Below are positions 1-7,904 of a stretch of 11,880 nucleotides of DNA, one piece after another (the stretch's first letter is position 1; every line of letters begins with the position of its first letter). The position numbers and the translations under genes were made by a program. Source of the DNA: JBDNFP01 sp041689775. Lineage in GTDB: Bacteria > Bacteroidota > Bacteroidia > Cytophagales > Spirosomataceae. Under the pieces are notes generated by a model that was not told where the DNA came from, made no database searches, and saw nothing but the letters and a program-made list of their open reading frames with translations. Location: NCBI GenBank assembly GCA_041689775.1, contig JBDNFP010000203.1, forward strand, positions 1 to 11,880, read 5' to 3'.

Positions 1-138
1 AATCGGCGGTGCAAGTGCTTCAGAATTGTCAAGGAAACTTACAGGAACCATCTCAGGCATATTGAGGAAGTTTGGATTATTGTCTGCGGACTTGTCAACA
101 TAAATCTTTGAATATTGATATTTATTTAAGAAAGTGAT
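1..138 (-). other. Open frame of unknown identity running off the left edge
   Basis: Read on the minus strand, this stretch is open in the same frame as the histidine kinase remnant at 139-390 and follows directly after its TAG. The translation includes KIYVDKSADNNPNF and MPEMVPVSFLDNS, which looks protein-like in composition. It does not look like the continuation of a membrane sensor: there is no hydrophobic segment and no dimerisation-domain motif. The DNA near 100-138 is also more AT-rich than the remnant. It may be the truncated start of another gene, or an internal piece joined by a rearrangement. All three plus-strand frames are open for much of this short stretch, so coding is not proven. 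I do not recognise the family. Confidence 0.25.
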
Positions 139-390
139 CTAGTGGAAAACATACCACGCACTCATGAACAGCACCGTCCTTGCTATGGTCGGGAAAATGA
201 CGTTTTGGTTGTAGTCGAAGGTCGCCAGATCTGCGAGTATGGTGGATGTGGCGACCTTTGCTACCTGAGCCCGCAGAATGTCGTGGTTGAACTGGGTGGC
301 GGTTTCAAAGAGGCGGCGCACCAGATAGGCGGCGGCCGCACTCAGGATGATCAGCAGCTCATAGCGGCGAAAGGTAGAGGTAGAAAGCAT
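139..390 (-). pseudogene. N-terminal remnant of a membrane sensor, probably a histidine kinase
   Basis: The frame encodes 83 residues. It opens with a short basic stretch (FRRYE) and a hydrophobic segment at about residues 12-28. A soluble loop of about 35 residues follows (FETATQFNHDILRAQ), then a second hydrophobic segment at about 65-82 ending SAWYVFH and a TAG stop. This layout resembles the membrane region of LytS-type sensor histidine kinases common in Cytophagales, in which a third segment or linker and a kinase domain would follow. None of that is present, so the gene appears truncated. The start is the ATG at 390, with a good promoter box 24-31 bases upstream. The frame stays open past the TAG, which sits inside a CTAG tetranucleotide, so either a nonsense mutation or a junction ended it. 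A genuine small two-TM protein cannot be excluded. Confidence 0.45.
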
Positions 391-413
391 AGGTTATCAG
401 GTCTGTTTTTGAC

Positions 414-421
414 CAAAACTA
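414..421 (-). promoter_or_regulatory. Candidate Bacteroidota -7 box upstream of the sensor remnant
   Basis: On the minus strand these bases read TAGTTTTG, an exact match to the Bacteroidota -7 consensus TAnnTTTG. The box lies 24 bases upstream of the ATG at 390, a plausible leader length. No good -33 TTTG is seen at the usual 19-21 base spacing; only a T-rich stretch lies slightly further upstream. The consensus is established for Bacteroides and Flavobacterium, and its use here is inferred. Confidence 0.35.
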
Positions 422-501
422 GGTACTCTTCCTACGCTTCAGCTGAAAATGATGTGAATAGGTCAAAAAATGGTACGAGTAGCCCGCCGGTCTTTACTAG
501 T

Positions 502-537
502 GCGAAAATTATCCAGGGAATCCTAGATAATTTTCGC
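502..537 (-). terminator. Strong hairpin after the penicillin acylase gene
   Basis: GCGAAAATTATC at 502-513 pairs perfectly with GATAATTTTCGC at 526-537. Inside, AGG (515-517) pairs with CCT (522-524) around a GAAT loop, so almost the whole 36 bases form one palindrome. It lies 42 bases beyond the stop of the minus-strand acylase gene and before the sensor remnant, as expected for a transcription end. No long T run follows on the minus strand, so it may be an RNA 3'-end stabiliser or a protein-binding palindrome instead. Confidence 0.45.
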
Positions 538-579
538 TTACAGCTGCTCAGAATTTGACTATAAAAAGAATCAAGCCTA

Positions 580-2970
580 TCATTTCTCTGGCACTAGTAT
601 CCACGTCCTATCCGCCACTGCCTTGATTTTATCCTTCGAAAAATACACCGGGAAGTACTCATCCTTTGCCCAGCGTTCAAATAAATCTCCATAGTGCGGA
701 TCGTTCGGGTCAGCCGATTGACCGGGGGTATTGATGCCCAGTGTTTTGTCCCAGTTTTCGGTATCCATTAGCATTCGGAACGACGCTCCGTGGGTTTGGT
801 TGGAGCTATTACTGGTACTGTTTACGGTTTCACCGTAGCCGCCACGAGATAGCGGACCGAAATCAATTTTCTTACGCATTTCGTTACTGACCAGGGCGCT
901 CAGTGGGTGCTTGATGGCAATGTGCTTGTTGGTAGCTTGCCCATACTGCCACTTGCTTTGGTCGCGACCCAGGCGCTGGGCCAGTACCGACAATGTTTCC
1001 CGGAAAGTAGTTTGCAGCAACTCGTCGCGCGTTTTGATCGGCTCCTTGCCAAAGTTCGCCGGTGGGGTGATGAGGTAGTCCAGTAGCAGTTTGGTAGTAA
1101 GTCGGCGCAGGTGTGGTTGAGCTACTTTCGGCACCACCCGGGTGTATACCGCATCCCGGATTTGATTTTCCCACTCGGCGTAGATGGCAGCAGCAATGGA
1201 CTCGGGGGCTAGTTGAAAATTCCAGTTTTTTAGTCGTTCGATTGCTTTCTTCTCTTCTTTATCGTTAAAGTCCAGGCGGGTGAGCATGGGTATCAGCGAG
1301 CGGGCGGGGACCGACAGGTAGTCGGTTTGAAGTTGGGTAAAGTCAAAGAGGTTAAACCGCTTTCCCGAACCAAGTACTTCCTCGATGCGCTGCGCACGGT
1401 AGGGCGTTGACCATTCCCAGCCGATGGCGTTGCGGAAAGGAAAATCCGGCGAGGTAAGGTTATTATTGGCCGTAGCGATGAACCCTTCTTTCGGGTCGCT
1501 GCTGTGGGGTAGTTGCTTGATGGGTAGGTAGCCGCCCCACTCGAAACGGCCATCACCGGGCACTGGTACGAGTCCCGACCAGTTAGTGCGAATAGGAGCA
1601 AGCCCCACGGCTTGCCAGCCGATGTGACCAGTGCGGTCGGCCCAAATCATATTTTCGCCGGGTAGGCGGCTGTACGAGCAAGCGTCCCGAAACTCATCCC
1701 AGTTTTTGGCCTGATTCATCCGCAGACTAGCCAAGTAGGGCGAGCTACCCACATCGAGCCATCCCGCCCGAACGGCGTAGGCTTTGTTTTTGGCGGAATC
1801 TTCAAAAACTACCGGACCGTGACGGGTGTATTTCAGTTGAACTACCTGGGTAGGTTGCCCTTTTACCATTACCGAATCCGTCAGAATGCGCATTGTTTCC
1901 CATTGCCCTTTGTAGCGGTACTGATTTGGGTTAGCTGGGTTGATTTCGTACACGTAGATATCTTCGTTGTCGGTTTCGAAGACCGTCAGTCCCCAGGCAC
2001 CGTGGTCGTTATGGCCGATGGAAACACCGGGCAACGAAGGTTCGCCCGCCCCAATAACGTTCCAGCCGGGGGCATTGAGGTGAATCATATACCGCAGCGA
2101 CGGACCGGCGATGACCCGGTGCGGATCGTTGGCCAGCATTGGGAAACCGCTCTGCGCCAACGAGCCGTCAATAACCCAGTTGTTGGAACCTACGTACTGC
2201 TTTTCTATGTCGTACCACTCCTGAAAATTAAAGTCATCCGTTGGTACTATTTGTCCGGTTCTTTTATCCTCGGCCTTAAACCGGACGGGGCTGCGGTGTG
2301 CGGTGTAGAGTTCTAGGATATCCTGCATCAACGCCTCGCCGTCCACTCCTTTTTCCAACGTGAGTTTTGGCTCCGTATCGGCCTTACGCGTGGGGTGAAA
2401 CCAGTTAAGCTCCCGGGTCTTTTCTTCTCCCATCAGATGTACCTCGCGCCCGAAGTTAAGCTCATCGATGACGTTTGCTACCAGTCCCTGATGCCGGCTA
2501 ACCACTATCTCAGGCGTCCAGTAGCCGGGTAGGGTATTCAGGGTTTTAAACTCAAAAGGTAGATTAGCCGGGTCGGCGCGGTACTCAGCGACTTTGGCGT
2601 TGATGCCTTCGACGTAGGCGTTCAGGATCGCTTTTCCGTGCGGGTGGTAGTGAGCCATTTCTTGTTCCATATTGCCCCGGTATTTAAACAGCTTGGTGCC
2701 AATATCCCGCTTTACCTCCGAGGGGCCTAGTAGTTCGGCCACGGTACCGGTTGCCTGCCGCCGCCACATTTCCAACTGAAAAGCCCGGTCGGTGGCCGCC
2801 ACGTACCCCTGCGCAAAAAAGAGATCGTGTTCATTTTGAGCATAAATGTGCGAAACACCCCACTGATCACGAAAGACCTCGACGGGCTTTTGTAAACCTT
2901 TGAGGGTTAACTGCTGGGAAAAAGAGCATTGGGCAAGTAGCAGAAACAGAAGCAGTATAAGATGTCGCAT
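580..2970 (-). CDS. Penicillin acylase family protein (S45 Ntn hydrolase)
   Basis: This is an exported amidase that hydrolyses an N-acyl amide bond; the family includes penicillin acylases and acyl-homoserine-lactone acylases. The product has 796 residues, normal for the single-chain precursor. Residues 1-19 form a signal peptide (LILLLFLLLAQCSFSQ). Residues about 25-240 match the alpha chain (DQWGVSHIYA, DRAFQLEMWRRQATG). The autoprocessing site is GSNNWV, where Ser262 would become the N-terminal nucleophile of the beta chain. Downstream are NDPHRV (281-286), PSLPGVSIGHND (311-322) and a metal-site-like ETDNED near 332-337. The motif ATANNNLTS places Asn502 240 residues after Ser262, the position of the oxyanion Asn (B241) in E. 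coli penicillin G acylase. All expected active-site landmarks are present, so it should be functional. The natural substrate cannot be read from sequence. It is transcribed alone, divergent from the SGNH operon. The start is the ATG at 2970, directly before the signal peptide, with no clear Shine-Dalgarno. Confidence 0.93.
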   Translation of the reverse strand: MRHLILLLFLLLAQCSFSQQLTLKGLQKPVEVFRDQWGVSHIYAQNEHDLFFAQGYVAATDRAFQLEMWRRQATGTVAELLGPSEVKRDIGTKLFKYRGNMEQEMAHYHPHGKAILNAYVEGINAKVAEYRADPANLPFEFKTLNTLPGYWTPEIVVSRHQGLVANVIDELNFGREVHLMGEEKTRELNWFHPTRKADTEPKLTLEKGVDGEALMQDILELYTAHRSPVRFKAEDKRTGQIVPTDDFNFQEWYDIEKQYVGSNNWVIDGSLAQSGFPMLANDPHRVIAGPSLRYMIHLNAPGWNVIGAGEPSLPGVSIGHNDHGAWGLTVFETDNEDIYVYEINPANPNQYRYKGQWETMRILTDSVMVKGQPTQVVQLKYTRHGPVVFEDSAKNKAYAVRAGWLDVGSSPYLASLRMNQAKNWDEFRDACSYSRLPGENMIWADRTGHIGWQAVGLAPIRTNWSGLVPVPGDGRFEWGGYLPIKQLPHSSDPKEGFIATANNNLTSPDFPFRNAIGWEWSTPYRAQRIEEVLGSGKRFNLFDFTQLQTDYLSVPARSLIPMLTRLDFNDKEEKKAIERLKNWNFQLAPESIAAAIYAEWENQIRDAVYTRVVPKVAQPHLRRLTTKLLLDYLITPPANFGKEPIKTRDELLQTTFRETLSVLAQRLGRDQSKWQYGQATNKHIAIKHPLSALVSNEMRKKIDFGPLSRGGYGETVNSTSNSSNQTHGASFRMLMDTENWDKTLGINTPGQSADPNDPHYGDLFERWAKDEYFPVYFSKDKIKAVADRTWILVPEK

Positions 2971-3187
2971 GAAGTGAGTTTTTACAGAAAAAACATATTA
3001 AGTACGAAATATACCCAATTCCAATGTGCTGGCGCTTGATATGTTGCTTCTGCTTTCAGAAGGATAAGCAGGTTTGGACTTAAATAAATGGCACCTAAAT
3101 GGATATAACCCGCTATATAATAGGGTATGAGACCCGATAAAGTGCCTTATTAATAAAATACAACCTACGCTTTCAACCTTTGTGTGC
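2971..3187. promoter_or_regulatory. Divergent intergenic region with promoters in both directions
   Basis: This 217-base gap separates the minus-strand acylase from the plus-strand SGNH operon and must hold both promoters. On the minus strand, 3006-3013 reads TATATTTC, one mismatch from the TAnnTTTG -7 consensus and 36 bases upstream of the acylase ATG; no clear -33 box is seen. On the plus strand the nearest matches are CAGGTTTG near 3069 and AACCTTTG ending at 3181, each with one mismatch, and neither is convincing. No gene is visible here. Confidence 0.4.
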
Positions 3188-3865
3188 ATGAAGATAGCCC
3201 TATTCTTATTTTTAGCTTGCCTTCTGCTCAGCTTCACCATCGACCGTCCTGAGGTTTTTGTCGTTGGCGATAGCATTTCCATTCAATACGGGCCGTATTT
3301 GGAAAAGTATCTTGAAGGGAATGCGAGCTATGACCGTAAAAATGATGCCCCCGGCCAAAAGGCGGAGGCTAATCTTGATTACCCAACCGGAGCTAATGGT
3401 GGAGACTCCCAAATGGTACTGGCTTATCTGAAAACCAAAGTAGCTGAGCCCGACTTCCGCCCCGATGTGTTGCTGCTCAACTGCGGACTGCATGACATCA
3501 AATTTGATCCCAAAACAAAAACCCATCAGGTAGACTCCGTGAGCTACCGTCAAAACTTACACGCGATTTATGCTTTGCTCAAAAAGCACACGGTTCCAAT
3601 AGTTTGGGTGCGAAGCACTGCCGTGGTAGATAGTATTCATAATAGTCGCTCTACTACCTTTCACCGCCACGCCATGGACTTGGAAGCTTACAACCGCATT
3701 GCGGATGAGGTATGGCGCGTGCATAGGGTTCCCATTATTGACCTGTATAAGTTTACCATAAACCTGCCGGGCAATAACTACATTGATCACGTGCACTACA
3801 ATGAGAATACAAGGTCTTTGCAGGCGGCCTATATCGCGGGTTGTATAAACCATTATTTTAATTAA
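3188..3865 (+). CDS. Secreted SGNH/GDSL-family hydrolase
   Basis: This is a likely carbohydrate or lipid esterase of the SGNH fold acting outside the cytoplasm. The ATG at 3188 gives 225 residues; a GTG at 3182 would add only two residues, and the ATG is preferred because it directly precedes the signal peptide (KIALFLFLACLLLSF). Block I is FVVGDSIS with nucleophile Ser29. A GGDS segment at 71-74 fits the block II glycine. Block III reads NCGLHD (98-103), where the usual GxND has His in place of Asn. Block V is DHVHYN, giving catalytic Asp200 and His203. The length is typical for the family. The stop is 14 bases before the next ATG, so it is the first gene of a two-gene operon with the haem/propeller protein. 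This suggests work on the same substrate, perhaps deacetylation of a sugar, but the substrate is not readable. Confidence 0.85.
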   Translation: MKIALFLFLACLLLSFTIDRPEVFVVGDSISIQYGPYLEKYLEGNASYDRKNDAPGQKAEANLDYPTGANGGDSQMVLAYLKTKVAEPDFRPDVLLLNCGLHDIKFDPKTKTHQVDSVSYRQNLHAIYALLKKHTVPIVWVRSTAVVDSIHNSRSTTFHRHAMDLEAYNRIADEVWRVHRVPIIDLYKFTINLPGNNYIDHVHYNENTRSLQAAYIAGCINHYFN

Positions 3866-3879
3866 AGTAGCAGGGACTT

Positions 3880-6744
3880 ATGAAAAGAGTTACTAAAATC
3901 CTCCTTTTTGCAGTAGCATTTCACTTTGGTACAAGCTATGCATTTCAGGACGTCGACCATGCGCTTATCCTCCGAACGTTGAGTGCAGAAACCATGCAAA
4001 AGGGTAAAGAAATCTATACCAAATCCTGCGTAACCTGCCACGGCGCCGACGGTACGGCATCCTTACCGCAGGCTCGCTCGTTTAATAAAGACCCGTTGCG
4101 GTTTGGGAATAAACCCTACGATATGTGGAAAACGTTGACGAACGGGGCGGGGATGATGGCATCCCAAACCTGGCTAAGCCCGGAAGAGCGCTACTATGTG
4201 ATCCAGTACATTCGGGAAGATTTTATTAAAAAAGGGAATCCAAAGCAGTACTTCAAGGTAACACAAGACTATCTCGCGCAACTCCCTAAGCCAGATAAAA
4301 ATATTGGGGACCAGCTCACCGAAGTAAAAACAGCGGCGTTGAAGGGCTCACTGAAATACGGTCAAGATTGGTTTATGCACAACAAAAGTGACTATGGCTA
4401 TGCCATTCACTCCCCGCTAAAAGGACTCGCTACCTCGGTGGTAACCCTCCGGCTGGATAACAACGTGCATCTGAGCTACAGCATGCTTCGAATGGGTACG
4501 GTAGCGGCCTGGCAGGGTACTCTTAACGTATCTGATACTAAGTTTAACCGTTACCGGGGAGAAGGGGAACCCCTTGTCGAAGGAGAGCTACTACTCGGGT
4601 TGGGTACCTGGCAATGGACTTATAACGGCAAGCTGGCAAGTTTACAAACCTCAACCGGAAAACGGGCGCCTTTGCCGGAGCAGTACCTGAGGTACTTTGG
4701 GCATTATACCTACGGAAAAGAGGTAGTACTTTCCTACGCGATTTCGGGCAGGAAAATTTTGGAGTATCCCCGGTCCATCAACCAAAACAACCAGCTTATT
4801 CTTTCCCAGACCTTACAGATTAGTCCGGGTAGTACGGCCGAGGAACTTTGTGTGGGTTGGATGCAGGACTCGGCGGCAACCTTCAAGGATGGTATCATGA
4901 CGACGAATGGGAAATTTATTGGATCACAGGGTAGCATAAATAGTAATCTTTTGGTGAGTACTGCCAATCATCAGGATGGAACCTCACAGACTATTGCCGC
5001 CGGAATCGTTAGCTCCGCCCCCGGCCTGTCGTGGCGGGTAGATGCCGACCACCGATTGCTGGTAACTTTCCCGGTTAGTAAAGAGACCATGACCGTAGAA
5101 ATTCTACGAACCTCCGGGAAGGGTACTGACGGTATAGCCCAATTTGGAATCTTAGTACAAGAACGAACTGTAAAAAAGGAGTTTGCTGATCTTGGTCGGA
5201 TGATACAAGGTGGGGCCACTTTGTGGAGTAATAAAGTTATGACAAAAGGGGAAGTTAACGCTTCCCGACCGCACTTTGATCCACGTTACTTTAAGGATAA
5301 AGACAAAACCGCCCCCGAGAAGTTGGTCGCCATTCCGGAAGATTATCCCTATGTGGTAGACAACATCGGTCTGCCCTTCGACAATGCCTACAATGCTTGG
5401 GTACGCCCCACCTCGCTTGACTTCATGAGCGACGGGCGCCTGGTATTGGGTACTTACATGGGAGACATATGGATGGCGAGTGGGGTCGATGAGGGATTAC
5501 AAAAAGTTAGCTGGCAGCGTATTGCCACCGGACTCTACGAACCCATGGGTATCAAGGTAGTTCGTGATCAGATTTACGTGACCTGCCGCAACGGAATCAT
5601 TCGACTGAACGATCTGAATCAGGATGGTGAAACGGATTTTTACGAGGTTTTTCACCCCGATCAGGATGTGTCGGCCTTTTTTCATGCCTTTAATTTTGGT
5701 TTGGCTACCGACAGTAAAGGGAATTTCTACTATACCAAACCCGGAGAATATACCGACAACAAAGATCCCGGTAACCTGATCAAGGTTTCGCCCGATGGAA
5801 AAAACTGGGAGAGTCTCGCCACGGGCTTTCGGGTTAATAACGGGCTGACGATTAGCCCCGATGACAAGGTTTTTGTGAGCGATAATCAGGGAAATTGGAT
5901 GCCGGGAAATAAGATTAATCTAGTGGAGAAAGGGAAGTTTTATGGGTACGTACCCAACCTTACATCCAATGGGTGGAGCCCGGACGGAGTGAAGTTTCGG
6001 AAAGAGGATGTGGTGAAGGGGGTAATCAGCCCGGCGATAGTACCTGTGCCGGAGACTTTTAGTCCACCAGCCTTGTGGATGCCGCAGGAGTTTGACAACT
6101 CTCCCGGCGGAGGTATTTGGAGCGATAAAAGCTGGGGACCACTCGGCAATCAGTTCATTCATACCAGCTACGGCACCGGATGGCTGTACTACTTTCTGTC
6201 CCATGAGGTAGAGCACGTGACGCAGGCGGCAATGGTAGCTCTGCCTTTTCAGTTGGATGCTGGAATACAGCGCGCCGCCGTCAATCCCGTGGATAAGCAA
6301 ATATACACAACCGGTCTCACGGGCTGGGACGATGGCGTATCAACCCGCTACGGAGTACTCAGCCGGGTGAGGTACACGGGCGGTAAGGGGCACTTGCTTA
6401 CCGATGCCGTGATCAAAAAGGGTGGGGTAGAGCTTACTTTTAATTTCCCGTTGGATGCCGAGGCTATTAAAAATCCAGGAAACTACGAAATATCAGGATG
6501 GAATTATAAATGGGCTAATCGTTACGGTTCGGCGCACTATTCGGTCAAAAACCCAGGAACCGAAGGGGAAGATATATTCTCGGTGAAAGAAGCTGTTTTA
6601 GGTACTGACCGCACCACAGTTTTTCTGAGTATTCCGGACATCACGCCCATGCAAACCCTCAGGGTGCGGTGCAAGGCACAGGGGGCCGACGGCGGTCATA
6701 TAATGGAAACGGTGTATATGACCGTTCACAAAGTGCCGAATTGA
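3880..6744 (+). CDS. Secreted multidomain c-type cytochrome with sugar-dehydrogenase-like propeller
   Basis: This is a likely extracytoplasmic oxidoreductase in which the propeller oxidises a sugar-type substrate and passes electrons to a covalently bound haem. There are 954 residues. A signal peptide covers about 1-21. The cytochrome c domain (about 35-120) carries CVTCH at Cys50-Cys53-His54, with Met92 or Met93 (GAGMMAS) as probable sixth ligand. Residues about 160-440 form a beta-rich region resembling the DUF6797 type seen beside such cytochromes; that name is from memory and only moderately sure. Residues about 500-835 resemble the L-sorbosone/PQQ-dependent sugar dehydrogenase propeller (PTSLDFMSDGRLVLG, GLATDSKGNFYY, VSDNQGNWMPGN). 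They include a calcium-loop motif, DLNQDGETD, at 578-586. The C-terminal 115 residues look like a beta-sandwich (VELTFNFPLDAEAIKNPGNY). It follows the SGNH gene by 14 bases. Whether a quinone cofactor is bound cannot be told from sequence. Confidence 0.88.
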   Translation: MKRVTKILLFAVAFHFGTSYAFQDVDHALILRTLSAETMQKGKEIYTKSCVTCHGADGTASLPQARSFNKDPLRFGNKPYDMWKTLTNGAGMMASQTWLSPEERYYVIQYIREDFIKKGNPKQYFKVTQDYLAQLPKPDKNIGDQLTEVKTAALKGSLKYGQDWFMHNKSDYGYAIHSPLKGLATSVVTLRLDNNVHLSYSMLRMGTVAAWQGTLNVSDTKFNRYRGEGEPLVEGELLLGLGTWQWTYNGKLASLQTSTGKRAPLPEQYLRYFGHYTYGKEVVLSYAISGRKILEYPRSINQNNQLILSQTLQISPGSTAEELCVGWMQDSAATFKDGIMTTNGKFIGSQGSINSNLLVSTANHQDGTSQTIAAGIVSSAPGLSWRVDADHRLLVTFPVSKETMTVEILRTSGKGTDGIAQFGILVQERTVKKEFADLGRMIQGGATLWSNKVMTKGEVNASRPHFDPRYFKDKDKTAPEKLVAIPEDYPYVVDNIGLPFDNAYNAWVRPTSLDFMSDGRLVLGTYMGDIWMASGVDEGLQKVSWQRIATGLYEPMGIKVVRDQIYVTCRNGIIRLNDLNQDGETDFYEVFHPDQDVSAFFHAFNFGLATDSKGNFYYTKPGEYTDNKDPGNLIKVSPDGKNWESLATGFRVNNGLTISPDDKVFVSDNQGNWMPGNKINLVEKGKFYGYVPNLTSNGWSPDGVKFRKEDVVKGVISPAIVPVPETFSPPALWMPQEFDNSPGGGIWSDKSWGPLGNQFIHTSYGTGWLYYFLSHEVEHVTQAAMVALPFQLDAGIQRAAVNPVDKQIYTTGLTGWDDGVSTRYGVLSRVRYTGGKGHLLTDAVIKKGGVELTFNFPLDAEAIKNPGNYEISGWNYKWANRYGSAHYSVKNPGTEGEDIFSVKEAVLGTDRTTVFLSIPDITPMQTLRVRCKAQGADGGHIMETVYMTVHKVPN

Positions 6745-6749
6745 ATTGG

Positions 6750-6770
6750 TTTCTTTCAAAGAAGTTTTTT
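6750..6770 (+). terminator. Weak intrinsic terminator between convergent genes
   Basis: TTCTT (6751-6755) pairs with AAGAA (6759-6763) around a three-base loop, with a T-G pair outside and six Ts at 6765-6770. It lies just after the stop of the haem/propeller gene. The T run overlaps the TAA of the convergent glycosyltransferase gene, so the two genes share their ends. The stem is short and AT-rich, so efficiency is doubtful. Confidence 0.35.
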
Positions 6771-7881
6771 ACAAATTATCCATTAGTTGAGTCCAGTTGC
6801 GGTAGCCATTTTCTACATCAAACTCGTGGGCTCGCTCCTGACTTTTCTGAGAGTTTAGGGTGATATCCCCATCCATCACCTTGCGCATGGCGACGGCCAT
6901 TTGCCCGACGCTGATATCGTCGGTAACCAGCCCCATCCCGTCTTGTACGAACTCTGAAATGCCTCCTGAGGGAAATGAGACGATGGGTTTACCCAGTAAC
7001 GCTGCCTCAATCATTACGAGTGGGAAGGGGTCCTGCCGTGAAGTGAGTAAGAAGCCGTTACCGATATCCAGGTAGGGATAGTAGTCTTCCTTTTGCTGAC
7101 CTACCAGATGTATCTTTGTTTTGGTTTTTGGGTTGGCGCAGCGCTGTTCGGTGTAGTACACCATGCCGTCGTCAATCCGGCCACCTACCCAAATAATATG
7201 TACCTTGGGGTTATCGATGGCCTCCGCAATATCGGGTAGTAGGTCAAATCCCTTACGCTCGGAGGTCATACCGGATGCTACCCACACAAAGGTATCCTCG
7301 GGAATGCCCAAGGCATCGCGTAGTTTAGCGCTTCGTTCTGGTCTCCTGATGACCTTAGCGGGGTCAATGAAGGAATAAAGCAGTGCCACATTTTTTCCTC
7401 CCGCTTGCTCAATTGCATTGGCTGTTACCTGTGAGCAACCGATTAAGAGCTGCGAATAGGTAATGATATTTTTCATATCAGCGCTATTCAGGTAGAAGTA
7501 GGTAAGAGGTAGCTCGTGGAAGTGCGTGATGACTTTAATCGAAAACTCCTTCGCTACCGTCACGGTTTCGGGTAGCATCATGGTGTTGACGTACCAGTAA
7601 TCGGCTTTAAAATCACGGGCAATTTTTCGCAGAGATTGGAGCGTGGGGTTAATACCCAGGTGATGCTGCACTTTCTGGCAGAAGCTATACTGTCGAGGCA
7701 CGACGAAGATAGGGATGTCTGAGGGAAATTCTGCAAGTAAATCGCCCTGGGCAAAACTTACGATTCCGATGTCGTAACGGCTGCGATCTATACGTTGAAG
7801 AATGTACAGGAGCATCATCTCCGAACCCGTTCGTGTGGCAAAGGGAGTAAAGAAAAGAATACGTTGTTTTTTGCTTATCAT
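6769..7881 (-). CDS. Glycosyltransferase family 4 (GT-B fold)
   Basis: This is a retaining glycosyltransferase that would move a sugar from a nucleotide-sugar donor to a glycan, probably in cell-surface polysaccharide or protein glycan assembly on the cytoplasmic side. It has 370 residues with the two-Rossmann GT-B layout. The N-terminal domain begins RILFFTPFATRTGSEMM, with the acceptor-side loop at TGSE (18-21). The C-terminal domain has the phosphate-binding SERKG (207-211), VGG (232-234), and SRQDPFPLVMIEAALLGKP. In the last motif the first acid of the EX7E motif is Asp284 and the second is Glu292, a variant common in this subgroup. GGISEF (306-311) closes the donor site. There is no signal peptide. 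It lies 23 bases downstream of the family 2 gene and is almost certainly co-transcribed with it. The sugar specificity is unknown. Confidence 0.9.
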   Translation of the reverse strand: MISKKQRILFFTPFATRTGSEMMLLYILQRIDRSRYDIGIVSFAQGDLLAEFPSDIPIFVVPRQYSFCQKVQHHLGINPTLQSLRKIARDFKADYWYVNTMMLPETVTVAKEFSIKVITHFHELPLTYFYLNSADMKNIITYSQLLIGCSQVTANAIEQAGGKNVALLYSFIDPAKVIRRPERSAKLRDALGIPEDTFVWVASGMTSERKGFDLLPDIAEAIDNPKVHIIWVGGRIDDGMVYYTEQRCANPKTKTKIHLVGQQKEDYYPYLDIGNGFLLTSRQDPFPLVMIEAALLGKPIVSFPSGGISEFVQDGMGLVTDDISVGQMAVAMRKVMDGDITLNSQKSQERAHEFDVENGYRNWTQLMDNL

Positions 7882-7904
7882 ACGGGTAAATAAATGTGTG
7901 GTGG

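Noticed and set aside
142..558. A 138-codon plus-strand frame across the sensor remnant
   Set aside because: It is antisense to the remnant, runs through the 502-537 palindrome and has an unlikely composition with no recognisable domain.
3108..3126. A small hairpin (ACCC...GGGT) in the divergent promoter region
   Set aside because: The stem needs a two-base bulge and a three-base loop; in an AT-rich promoter this is weak and may be chance.
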